This document shows, one piece after another, positions 8,401 through 14,388 of a stretch of DNA of 15,605 nucleotides. The stretch is from NCBI RefSeq assembly GCF_042665255.1, contig NZ_JBHTCD010000057.1. One strand, written 5' to 3'. The DNA is from Insolitispirillum peregrinum (GTDB lineage Bacteria > Pseudomonadota > Alphaproteobacteria > Rhodospirillales > Rhodospirillaceae). Below the pieces are notes generated by a model that made no database searches, had not been told where the DNA came from, and saw only the letters and a list, made by a program, of their open reading frames with translations. Numbering within the stretch: position 1 is the stretch's first letter; each line of letters starts with the position of its first letter. A program made the position numbers and the translations under genes.

Positions 8401-8878
8401 TCAGTCGCTGGGGAAGGGAGGACAGCGCAGACGGCGGTTTGGTGATCATCACCCCCTCGGTGATGGCGGTCAAACTGTCATCGGTGGAAAAAATGATCTT
8501 TCCGTGGGGATCATACAGGGAAAGCTGCAACAGCGGTGTTGCTTCGGACACCAGCCGCAAGCGGGCCTCCAGCCGGCGCTGGACCTCCAGCGGCAGCACC
8601 GGGGTTTCGCTCAGCAGGCGCGGCAGGGTGACCTCCGCCGAGGTCAGCGAGCTTTCAACAGGCCAGGAGGCCAGCGACGCTGCCAGCGTCTCTGCCAGCC
8701 GCTGCGCCTGATCGGTCACCCGGTCGAGACTGGCGCGATACTGCATCCAGCTCAGCCCGCCACCGCACAGGATGATCAGCAGCATCCCCAGAATCGCCAG
8801 CGGGCGAAAGGGGCGCACCACCAGACTGTCGGCGGCCACCGGCAGTGTTTCGGGCGGTGGGGCGGAAGAGGAAACCAT
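5492..8878 (-). CDS. Hybrid sensor histidine kinase: periplasmic sensor, three PAS, HisKA, HATPase, receiver
   Basis: 1128 aa. Membrane segments at about 25-45 and 227-248 enclose a roughly 180-residue periplasmic domain that looks like a PDC/Cache-type sensor (SLYDPHGKIIFST near 120-132). A coiled-coil stretch (about 265-300) leads to PAS domains at about 296-412, 420-533 and 545-672. The DHp region reads LATLGEMAAGMAHELSQP (His697), like the DctB-type kinases. HATPase has LLTNARHAL (Asn817), DSGGGI at 882-887 and GTGTGLGL at 906-913, with an unusual insertion between the N and G1 boxes. After a disordered linker (about 945-1008) comes a receiver with the acidic pair Asp1015/Asp1016, phospho-acceptor Asp1059 (IITDLRMP) and Lys1110 in KKP. 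The ATG at 8878 is chosen; only a weak GGATGAG lies upstream. It is first of three same-strand kinases. The signal and the downstream target are not shown by the sequence. Confidence 0.94.
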   Translation of the reverse strand: MVSSSAPPPETLPVAADSLVVRPFRPLAILGMLLIILCGGGLSWMQYRASLDRVTDQAQRLAETLAASLASWPVESSLTSAEVTLPRLLSETPVLPLEVQRRLEARLRLVSEATPLLQLSLYDPHGKIIFSTDDSLTAITEGVMITKPPSALSSLPQRLTEGIRTTGQPGFSARKTFVLAGRTLSSTAAYRVFTPLAMPEGEESVADLELYVDLQAPMEQLEAEMPRLYLLTAAGLLGLYGGLLFLLHRLGRFAVDCQRRSVVTMATLQESEAHLGRVQDAMENTIAERTLRLKQSEARFREFAESASDWLWECDENARVTYISEGFTRIMGIDRSLVIGRFRWDMSDLPADDEKWQHHRALISGMKPFRDFTYTFRLPNNKRRVVSLNGTPIFDERARFQGFRGTGADITVQYEAEQTILHLGRILEQSANDVLVFEDGALRILQANRGARHNLGYAMDELAEMTALDILSTETRTSLENRLGRLRLYPAEVAVYESVFQRKDGSCYPVEARIQYMEEEKPPVFVAVVQNITARKQAEQALAESEERYRSVAEMSLDAILVHVDGIIVFANQQATVMAHADQATALVGHPVSAFVVPDPDRPLGDRLPNLTALFLPQPREAAADGAISYQRLDVRLQRLDGSSFDAEVSSSPIAFGGRPAVQTILRDITQSKVVQGQLIQTAKLATLGEMAAGMAHELSQPMNVIRMAAEGAMLDRPDGSHVDPAGRAALEIISGQAARMGEIIDHMRIFSRKQSDEVELFDPLQAIEQSVSMLESQLRAEDIQLEVVDQTADDQVLLVRGRTVHLEQVLLNLLTNARHALRSRLRADDQHHRYGEARKDQNWRATITMTLSCQGEGQDSGGLDSGEAASPVQWLVIAVQDSGGGIAPEHLDRIFEPFYTTKEVGTGTGLGLSVSFSLITAIGGTIDAANREGGACFTIRLPLSADSPSGTPEVGTRSFALPAGSDLPTPLPDGHPPGWAATGTAEEQADGKGCGQHEDDEDYSALIPHIMVVDDEPYAASLVRDHLLRLGYRVSTAEDGEQAYGLFLDDPPDLIITDLRMPRCGGDELIARVHQHVPDLPVIVATGHLGHLETAAAALQEVTVAVIKKPISLAELADLVRRYAPLS

Positions 8879-8898
8879 GGCGAATGCTCATCCACAGG

Positions 8899-8976
8899 AA
8901 AGCCCCTTCCGGGACTGGGACAGAAAAGCCCCTCCCGGGGCCGGGACAGAAAAGCCCCTTCCGGGGTTGGGAACGC
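8899..8976. repeat. Three 26-bp tandem repeats upstream of the hybrid kinase gene
   Basis: Units at 8899-8924, 8925-8950 and 8951-8976 all start with AAAGCCCC and share a small GC-rich palindromic core (CCCCTTCCGGGG or a close variant) followed by TGGGA or a variant. The third unit diverges at its end. They lie just upstream of the kinase start, between it and the terminator of ppa. They could be iterated protein-binding sites or small mRNA hairpins; the sequence does not decide between these. Confidence 0.85.
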
Positions 8977-9013
8977 TCTTTCAGAATGCCTGCAACCGGG
9001 CCATCTTCCCAAG

Positions 9014-9052
9014 AAAAAAGGACTACCCTTCAGTGCGAAGGGCAGTCCTTTT
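9014..9052 (-). terminator. Rho-independent terminator of ppa
   Basis: A long stem pairs AAAAGGACT (9016-9024) with AGTCCTTTT (9044-9052) and CCCTTC (9026-9031) with GAAGGG (9037-9042), broken by a single mismatch, with a 5-nt loop. Read on the minus strand it begins 25 nt after the ppa stop and is followed by a run of six Ts. It should separate ppa from the downstream kinase genes on the same strand. Confidence 0.92.
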
Positions 9053-9076
9053 ACAGTCAATCAGCGGAATGCCGTC

Positions 9077-9610
9077 TTACTTCGCCTTGTTGGCGCGTTC
9101 GATGGCTTCGACGATGATCGCTTCGGCCTTGGCGGCATCGCCCCAGCCGGTGACCTTCACCCACTTGCCGGCTTCCAGATCCTTGTAGTGAGCAAAGAAA
9201 TGCTCGATCTGCTTCAGCAGGGTTTCACGCACATCGGTATAGTTGGTGATGTTGTCGTGGTACGGGTGCAGCTTGCTGTGCGGCACGGCGAGGATCTTTT
9301 CGTCGATGCCCGACTCGTCTTCCATGAACAGCACGCCGATCGGGCGCACGCGCATCACCGAGCCAACGGCCACCGGCATGTTGCCCAGAACCATCACATC
9401 AGCCGGATCACCGTCGTCAGACAGGGTGTGCGGGATGAAGCCGTAGTTGCACGGATAGTGCATGGCGGTGTGCAGGAAACGGTCGACGTACATGGCGCCG
9501 GACTCTTTGCACACTTCGTACTTCACCGGCTCGCTGCGCAGCGGGATCTCGATGATGACGTTGACGTCATGCGGAGCATCCTTGCCCACCGGAATCTTGC
9601 TGATGTCCAT
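9077..9610 (-). CDS. ppa: Inorganic pyrophosphatase (family I, soluble)
   Basis: Hydrolyses inorganic pyrophosphate to two phosphates in the cytoplasm, with Mg2+, pulling biosynthetic reactions forward. The 177-aa length is normal for bacterial family I enzymes. All active-site residues known from the E. coli enzyme are visible at a constant +1 offset: Glu21, Lys30, Glu32, Arg44, Tyr52, Tyr56, Asp66, Asp68, Asp71 (in DGDPADV), Asp98, Asp103, Lys105, Tyr142 and Lys143. The ATG at 9610 is preceded by GAGG 8 nt upstream. The gene stands alone, with its own terminator downstream and a roughly 300-bp intergenic region upstream, so it is probably a single-gene transcription unit. Confidence 0.98.
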   Translation of the reverse strand: MDISKIPVGKDAPHDVNVIIEIPLRSEPVKYEVCKESGAMYVDRFLHTAMHYPCNYGFIPHTLSDDGDPADVMVLGNMPVAVGSVMRVRPIGVLFMEDESGIDEKILAVPHSKLHPYHDNITNYTDVRETLLKQIEHFFAHYKDLEAGKWVKVTGWGDAAKAEAIIVEAIERANKAK

Positions 9611-9905
9611 TTAAACAACCTCGTCCTTGAGATAGCGCCGCCCTCCCTATCGCCCGGAACCTCTGTGTTCCCGACAAGCGGCAGCAAAATGCGGGGTATC
9701 CTAGCGACGACTGCAACGGAATGCATCCGGGAAATGCGCTTTTCCCCACCAGAAAAGCGACAATCGGCCCTCATCAGGAACGGCCAACCCGTTCAGGTAG
9801 GCAACCCCCCGGGCAAAAGGCGCACAAAGAGCGCCTTTCCCCTGCTTGCACTCCCTACCGGAACGGGTGGGAAGAGAGGCCGAATCGCCATGGTCCGGCC
9901 CTGAC
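9611..9905. other. Intergenic region between ppa and the lipoprotein gene
   Basis: No credible gene lies here. It must hold the ppa promoter near its left end, but I see no clear -35/-10 pair. Besides the terminator hairpins entered separately, an 8-bp stem (CGCTTTTC 9737-9744 with GAAAAGCG 9752-9759, loop 7) is present without a following T-run. Confidence 0.7.
9787..9868. terminator. Nested two-tier hairpin downstream of the lipoprotein gene
   Basis: The inner stem pairs AAAGGCGC (9816-9823) with GCGCCTTT (9831-9838) around a 7-nt loop. On the minus strand it ends with a four-T tract, and it starts about 70 nt after the stop of the lipoprotein gene, so it is a plausible rho-independent terminator. 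An outer pair of 15-base arms (9787-9801 and 9854-9868, one mismatch) encloses it. Confidence 0.68.
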
Positions 9906-11219
9906 TCAGTTGACCGCCGGGACAAAGGTCGAAGACGCCGCCCCGATCTGGCGCGGGCCACCCTGCTGGATTTCCATCACCGCCAGCCCGCGTTCGGACA
10001 GGCCGTTGGGCAGGAAACGGAACACCCCGTCAATCCCGGCAAAACCGTTCGGATTGCTGAGCACCGGATTGGTATAGATTTTGGCCCCCGGCTGGCTCGG
10101 CTGGCGGGCCAGAACGGCGGCCAGTGCCGCCGCATCATAGCCGAGGCTGGCAATGGTCGGCGCCGACTGGCCATAAAGCGACTGATAGCGGGCCGAGAAG
10201 CCCTGATGGGTTCCTGGCGACGGCGCCGGATACCATGCCCCGATCATCGCCGGGTCCTGCGTCACCTGTGGGTCATCCCACAGCATCGGCCCGACCAGCT
10301 TGACCCGCGCCCCGTTCAGGCCCTGATAGTTCAGCAGGGCCACCACGTCCTTCAGCTTGGCCCCGCTGTCGGGCACCATCAGCACGGTAAACGGCGTCTG
10401 CGAGCCGTTGCGCGCCGCCACCAGCCGCTGGACGGCTTCACTCAACTGGGTCTGATCGGTCGGCGAATAGACCTCGCGCGCCACCAGTTGCGCGCTGTTC
10501 GGCTTGGTCCCGGCCTGCGCATTGACCGCCTCGATATAGGCGTTGCCCATCAGGCGGCCAAACGGTGTATCCGGGGTCAGCAGGGCAAAACGGGTCAGGT
10601 TGTGTTCCATCGCCGCCTCGACCATCCGCCGCGCCTGTTCGCGCAGCAAAAAGCCGATCACGTACACCCCCGGAGCCGCCACCGACGGATCGGTGGAGAA
10701 GGTGATCATCGGCACCTGCGCCTGCAGCGTCTGGGGCCGGATGGCACTGACATCGGGGGCAAACAACGGCCCCAGAATCAGCTCGGCCCCCTGCGCCAAC
10801 GCCTGCCCGACGGCCTGCTGGGCACCGTCCGGGGTGCCCTGGGTATCAAAGGGCAGCAGCGAGAACTGTTCGTTGGCCAGATCAAACACCGCCATCTGCG
10901 CCGCATTCAGCAACGCCTGCCCGGTCGAGGCCGACGGACCGGACAGCGGCAGCAGCATCGCCACCCGCACCGGCCGGTTCTGGACCACCGGCTGGGCTGG
11001 CGCGGCCTGCTGTTTCGGGGCCGGGGCCTGCTGGGTCGTTGCTGGGGGCTTTGCGGTTGGCGGCGGGGATGATACCTGTGTGGTCTGGCAGGCGCTCAAC
11101 AGGGCGGCTGCAACCACAATCGACAGCCCCCCCAGTCGCCAGCCCTTTGAACGCGTGGCCTGACGGCGCGGGGGCTGGTCGTGATGACAACCAGGGAACC
11201 CGCTCCGTGATGCCTTCAT
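9906..11219 (-). CDS. lpoA: Penicillin-binding protein activator lipoprotein (LppC/LpoA-like)
   Basis: Predicted outer-membrane lipoprotein with a periplasmic-binding-protein fold, related to LpoA, which stimulates the peptidoglycan synthase PBP1A in E. coli. From ATG at 11219 it is 437 aa: a basic n-region, the hydrophobic stretch LSIVVAAALLSAC with lipobox Cys44, a Pro/Ala/Gln-rich tether (about 45-80), then a type I periplasmic-binding domain beginning VRVAMLLPLSGPSASTG and containing LILGPLFAPDV. The N-terminal TPR part of enterobacterial LpoA is absent, as in most alphaproteobacterial members. The start is uncertain: GTG at 11258 adds 13 residues, but the ATG has GGGG 5 nt upstream. It is divergent from rsmI, the arrangement seen for lpoA and rsmI in E. 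coli, which supports the call. Activation of a particular PBP is inferred, not shown. Confidence 0.87.
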   Translation of the reverse strand: MKASRSGFPGCHHDQPPRRQATRSKGWRLGGLSIVVAAALLSACQTTQVSSPPPTAKPPATTQQAPAPKQQAAPAQPVVQNRPVRVAMLLPLSGPSASTGQALLNAAQMAVFDLANEQFSLLPFDTQGTPDGAQQAVGQALAQGAELILGPLFAPDVSAIRPQTLQAQVPMITFSTDPSVAAPGVYVIGFLLREQARRMVEAAMEHNLTRFALLTPDTPFGRLMGNAYIEAVNAQAGTKPNSAQLVAREVYSPTDQTQLSEAVQRLVAARNGSQTPFTVLMVPDSGAKLKDVVALLNYQGLNGARVKLVGPMLWDDPQVTQDPAMIGAWYPAPSPGTHQGFSARYQSLYGQSAPTIASLGYDAAALAAVLARQPSQPGAKIYTNPVLSNPNGFAGIDGVFRFLPNGLSERGLAVMEIQQGGPRQIGAASSTFVPAVN

Positions 11220-12244
11220 TTGGACCCCAGACTGATGATCCTGAGCTTGACGGCGCACAGCCTCTCTCCGACGGTGGTGCAGACAGTGATATGGACCCTC
11301 AGCCTAACGATAGCGGGCTGCCCTGTAAACCAGAGGGTCAGGAGACGTCTCTGGTCGGTCGCCGCTACCGGCTGGTTCCGGGCCTGCATGTGGTCGCCAC
11401 GCCGATCGGAAATCTGGGTGACATCAGCGACCGCGCCCGCCAGACGCTGGCCGGGGCCTCGGTGATTGCCTGCGAAGACACCCGCGTCACCGGCCTGTTG
11501 CTGCGCCATCTGGGCCTGTCGGTGCCGATGCTGCCCTATCACGAGCACAACGCCGACCGCATGCGCCCGCAACTGATCGAGCGCATCCGCGCGGGCGAGG
11601 TGGTGGCGCTGGTCTCGGACGCCGGAACGCCGCTGATTTCCGATCCCGGCTTCAAACTGGTGCGCGAGGTGCGGGACTCCGGCCTGACAGTGGTGCCGGT
11701 ACCGGGAGCCTCGGCCCTGCTGACCGCGCTGGTCAGTGCCGGTCTGCCGACCGACCGCTTCCTGTTCGCAGGCTTTCTGCCGCAAAAGGACAAGGCGCGG
11801 CAGGACACACTGGAAGAACTGCGCGCCATCCCGGCGACACTGGTGTTTTACGAATCAACCCGCCGCCTGCCGGACAGTCTGGCGACCATGGTCGCCGTCC
11901 TCGGCCCCGAGCGCGAAGCCGCCGTCTGCCGCGAGCTGACCAAGCTGCACGAAGAAGTCCGCCGCGCCCCGCTGGGCGACCTGCTGGCGCACTATCAGGC
12001 CGCTGGCGCGCCAAAGGGTGAAGCGGTGGTGGTGATTGCGCCGCCGATCGCCGGTGCGGCACAGGAAACCTCGGCGGCCGACCTCGACAGCCTGCTGCGT
12101 GCCGCCCTCGGCACCCAGTCGGTGCGCGATGCGGCCGCCACCGTCGCCACCGCCACCGGCCTGAAAAAGCGTCAGGTCTATGCCCGTGCCCTTGAGCTGG
12201 CGGCAGACCCCGACTCCACGTCCGACGGAGACTCCGCGCCATGA
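11210..12244 (+). CDS. rsmI: 16S rRNA (cytidine-1402-2'-O)-methyltransferase
   Basis: RsmI uses S-adenosylmethionine to methylate the ribose of C1402 in 16S rRNA at the decoding centre. The tetrapyrrole-methylase fold is clear: HVVATPIGNLGDIS (about 61-73 of the 344-aa form), ACEDTR, LVSDAGTPLISDPG (about 134-147) and VPVPGASA (about 162-169). The start is unsure. ATG at 11210, or GTG at 11207, follows AGGGAA at 11193-11198 but gives an N-terminus about 60 residues longer than the core, with poor codon bias. ATG at 11291 would give 317 aa, closer to the usual 280-300. Its stop overlaps the start of yraN by 4 bp (ATGA), so the two are translationally coupled. Confidence 0.95.
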   Translation: MPSFGPQTDDPELDGAQPLSDGGADSDMDPQPNDSGLPCKPEGQETSLVGRRYRLVPGLHVVATPIGNLGDISDRARQTLAGASVIACEDTRVTGLLLRHLGLSVPMLPYHEHNADRMRPQLIERIRAGEVVALVSDAGTPLISDPGFKLVREVRDSGLTVVPVPGASALLTALVSAGLPTDRFLFAGFLPQKDKARQDTLEELRAIPATLVFYESTRRLPDSLATMVAVLGPEREAAVCRELTKLHEEVRRAPLGDLLAHYQAAGAPKGEAVVVIAPPIAGAAQETSAADLDSLLRAALGTQSVRDAAATVATATGLKKRQVYARALELAADPDSTSDGDSAP

Positions 12245-12669
12245 TCGAAGCGACACCCACCGCCGACAGCAAGGGCCGCCGTGCCGAAAACGTCGCCGCC
12301 CTGACCCTGCGCTTTCTCGGCTGGCAGATCGAGGCCCGCCGCTTTACCAGCGGGCGCGGCAGCGGCGCCGGAGAGGTCGATCTGGTCGCCCGCAAGGGGC
12401 CGGTGCTGGCCTTTATCGAGGTCAAGGCCCGTCCGACCACCACCGAAGCCCTCGAAGCAGTCACAGCCGACCAGCGCCAGCGCATCGCCCGCGCTGCCGA
12501 AGGCTGGATTGCCAAACATCCGTCCGATGCCCAGGCGCAGATTCGCTTTGACGTGATCGCGGTTCCCGCCTCGGGACGGCCATTGCATCTGGCCGACGCC
12601 TGGCGTCCCGAGCCGGAAGACAGCGCCAAACCGCGCGAACGGTGGCGCGGTTTCGCTCAAAACACCTGA
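12241..12669 (+). CDS. yraN: YraN family protein (UPF0102), endonuclease-fold
   Basis: A 142-aa protein of the YraN/UPF0102 family, whose fold resembles Holliday-junction resolvase and restriction-endonuclease cores. Visible landmarks are KGRRAENVAA (Glu16), then GEVDLVARKG with Glu45 and Asp47, and FIEVKAR with Glu60 and Lys62: the acidic-(x)-EVK pattern of that nuclease superfamily. The C-terminal 25 residues are charged and probably disordered. It starts inside the rsmI stop codon (4-bp overlap). The rsmI-yraN pair is widely conserved in proteobacteria, but the biological role of YraN is not established, so nuclease activity is an expectation from the fold only. Confidence 0.93.
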   Translation: MIEATPTADSKGRRAENVAALTLRFLGWQIEARRFTSGRGSGAGEVDLVARKGPVLAFIEVKARPTTTEALEAVTADQRQRIARAAEGWIAKHPSDAQAQIRFDVIAVPASGRPLHLADAWRPEPEDSAKPRERWRGFAQNT

Positions 12670-12720
12670 CTGCATATCTGAAAAGCTGGAATCCGGTCCT
12701 GATATCCGTATGGTAGGGGC

Positions 12721-13443
12721 ATGATCAGACTGTCGCGCATCTTTCGTCATTTTCTGTTCCCGGTCGGCTGCATGCTGGCCGGACTGGCATTGGCGGGATG
12801 CTCGCCGGTCGGGCTGGTGATTGGGGCCGGGGCGTCGGTGGCCAATACCGCCACCGAAGACCGCGGCCTCGACGGGGCCAGTTCCGACACCATGATCGAC
12901 AGCACGGTGCGCGGGGCCCTTGGCCGGGAGGGCTATGGCTATTTCTCGGACGTCAACGTCACCGTGCGCGAACGCCGCGTTCTGCTGAGCGGCTTTGTCC
13001 GCAGTGAAAACGACCGCAAAAAACTGGTCGAAGCAGCCAGCAAAAGCGATGGCGTCGCCGAAGTGATCGACGCCCTGCGCGTCGGTCCGTCGCCCGAAAT
13101 GTCGGACAGCGCCCGCGATAAATTGATCGAACAGGAAATTTCCGCCGGTCTGCTGTTTGACGGCAACGTCAAATCGAACAACTATATCGCCGAGTCCAGT
13201 CAGCGGGTGGTGTTCCTGATGGGGGTTGCCCAGTCGCAGGCCGAACTCAATCGCGTCATTGCCCGGGCGAGGAATACCGATTTCGTGCGGGCCGTCTTTT
13301 CCTTTGTCCTGATGAAAAACGACCCGAAACGTGTCGGGCCGAATGAAACGGTCACCTCGGTGACCATCACCCGTCCACAAGGTATCCCCGGCCCGCTGGT
13401 CCGCTCGGAGTCCGCCTCGCCTGCTGCAAAGGAAAACCGCTGA
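12721..13443 (+). CDS. Lipoprotein with two BON domains (DolP/OsmY-like)
   Basis: 240 aa. The N-terminus is a lipoprotein signal with lipobox LALAGC (Cys27). A short Gly/Ala-rich segment leads to two BON domains at about 54-122 (DSTVRGALG...VNVTVRERRVLLSGFV) and 130-207 (ISAGLLFDGNVKSNNY...RVVFLMGVAQSQ). BON domains bind phospholipid surfaces; the E. coli relative DolP (YraP) is an outer-membrane lipoprotein that supports envelope integrity and lies close to yraN. The 30-residue tail is polar. The gene begins 51 bp after yraN. A G-rich GGTAGGGG abuts the ATG almost directly, unusually close for a ribosome site, but no other in-frame start fits the signal peptide. It may be called dolP by position, but sequence identity cannot be measured here. 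Confidence 0.9.
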   Translation: MIRLSRIFRHFLFPVGCMLAGLALAGCSPVGLVIGAGASVANTATEDRGLDGASSDTMIDSTVRGALGREGYGYFSDVNVTVRERRVLLSGFVRSENDRKKLVEAASKSDGVAEVIDALRVGPSPEMSDSARDKLIEQEISAGLLFDGNVKSNNYIAESSQRVVFLMGVAQSQAELNRVIARARNTDFVRAVFSFVLMKNDPKRVGPNETVTSVTITRPQGIPGPLVRSESASPAAKENR

Positions 13444-13445
13444 TC

Positions 13446-14306
13446 ATGGCTGTTCCGGTTGCCCCGGTTTCCCTCGTCACGGCCCCCCGTCTGGCTCTTG
13501 CCATGCTGGCCGATCAGCCCGACGACGCTGTTCCCCTTGCTCAGGCGGCCCTGTGGCTGGCCGCCCTTGACCATCCGGGCAAAGGACTGGACACCTATAC
13601 CGATCACCTGCAAAGCCTGGCCGATGCCCTGCGCGACCGCCTGCGGGCAAGCCCCGCCGAGACGGCGGCCGACCGCGCCAGCGCCCTCAGCGCCGTTCTG
13701 GCCACCGACTGGGGCTATCAGGGGGATGTCGAGACCTATGAAGACCTGCAGAATGCCGACCTGATGCGGGTGATTGACCGGCGGCGCGGCTTGCCGGTGG
13801 CGCTGGGCATCCTGTATCTGCATGTGGCCCGGGCACAGGGCTGGGATGCCCACGGACTGAACTTCCCCGGCCATTTCCTGATCCGGCTGGAAGGCGAAGC
13901 AGGCGACCGCGCCATCATCGACCCGTTCCACGGCGGCCCGGCCCTGAGTGTGGCCGACCTGCGGTCGCTGCTGAAAGCAATGACCGGTCAGGCCGCCGAG
14001 CTGACCCCGGACATGTATGCGCCGTTGTCGAACCGGGCGGTGCTGATCCGCCTGCAAGGCAACATCAAGATGCGCCTGCTTGATGGCGGCATGCTGGATG
14101 CGGCGGGCGAAATCCTGCAACGGATGCTGCTGTTCGCCCCGCAGGATTACCGGCTGTGGCGGGAAAACGGCTTGCTGTACATGCGGCGGGGCAATCTGGA
14201 AAGCGCCCTCGACTCGCTGGAAACCTATTTGACCCTCGCCCCCGACGGTGACGACCGCACCCGCATCGCGCAGGTGATGGCCGAGTTGCGCCAGCGATTG
14301 CAGTGA
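13446..14306 (+). CDS. SirB1-type transglutaminase-fold protein with TPR tail
   Basis: 286 aa, cytoplasmic, no signal peptide. Residues about 80-180 match the SirB1/YchA N-terminal domain, a transglutaminase-like fold: LMRVIDRRRGLPVALGILY, then LNFPGHFLIR (His143) and IIDPFHGG (Asp159). A nucleophilic Cys is not apparent at the expected place, so enzyme activity is doubtful. The C-terminal part (about 205-275) forms TPR-like helices: AGEILQRMLLFAPQDYRLW and SALDSLETYLTLAPDG. The start ATG is 2 bp after the stop of the BON gene, with AAAGGAAAA about 10 nt upstream, so the two are almost certainly co-translated. The molecular role of this family is not known to me. Confidence 0.88.
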   Translation: MAVPVAPVSLVTAPRLALAMLADQPDDAVPLAQAALWLAALDHPGKGLDTYTDHLQSLADALRDRLRASPAETAADRASALSAVLATDWGYQGDVETYEDLQNADLMRVIDRRRGLPVALGILYLHVARAQGWDAHGLNFPGHFLIRLEGEAGDRAIIDPFHGGPALSVADLRSLLKAMTGQAAELTPDMYAPLSNRAVLIRLQGNIKMRLLDGGMLDAAGEILQRMLLFAPQDYRLWRENGLLYMRRGNLESALDSLETYLTLAPDGDDRTRIAQVMAELRQRLQ

Positions 14307-14388
14307 CCTATCTGTGCATTTCCAAGCGTTGCGGGCAGCGGAACTCTCCGGCCCCTGACAAACTCCAACGGGGAAGGAGCCCTGCAGC

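Noticed and set aside
8899..8976. The 26-bp repeats as a CRISPR array
   Set aside because: The units are contiguous with no unique spacers, only three copies, and no cas genes are nearby.
9611..9720. A sigma-70 promoter for ppa (TTGCAG, TTGTCG and similar hexamers)
   Set aside because: No hexamer pair has both good matches and a 16-18 bp spacing, so I did not enter a specific site.
6965..9904. A 979-codon open frame on the plus strand opposite the hybrid kinase and ppa
   Set aside because: It is antisense to two clearly conserved genes, shows no family motif (Gln/His/Arg-rich composition), and long stop-free antisense frames are expected in GC-rich coding DNA.
12670..12720. A stress-sigma-type promoter (GGAAT ... 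CGTAT) before the BON lipoprotein gene
   Set aside because: The spacing is shorter than expected for an ECF promoter and the -10 match is weak; I could not support it over chance.
12178..13380. A 400-codon minus-strand frame opposite yraN and the BON lipoprotein gene
   Set aside because: Low-complexity composition without motifs; the plus-strand genes have lipobox, BON and YraN signatures and good spacing.
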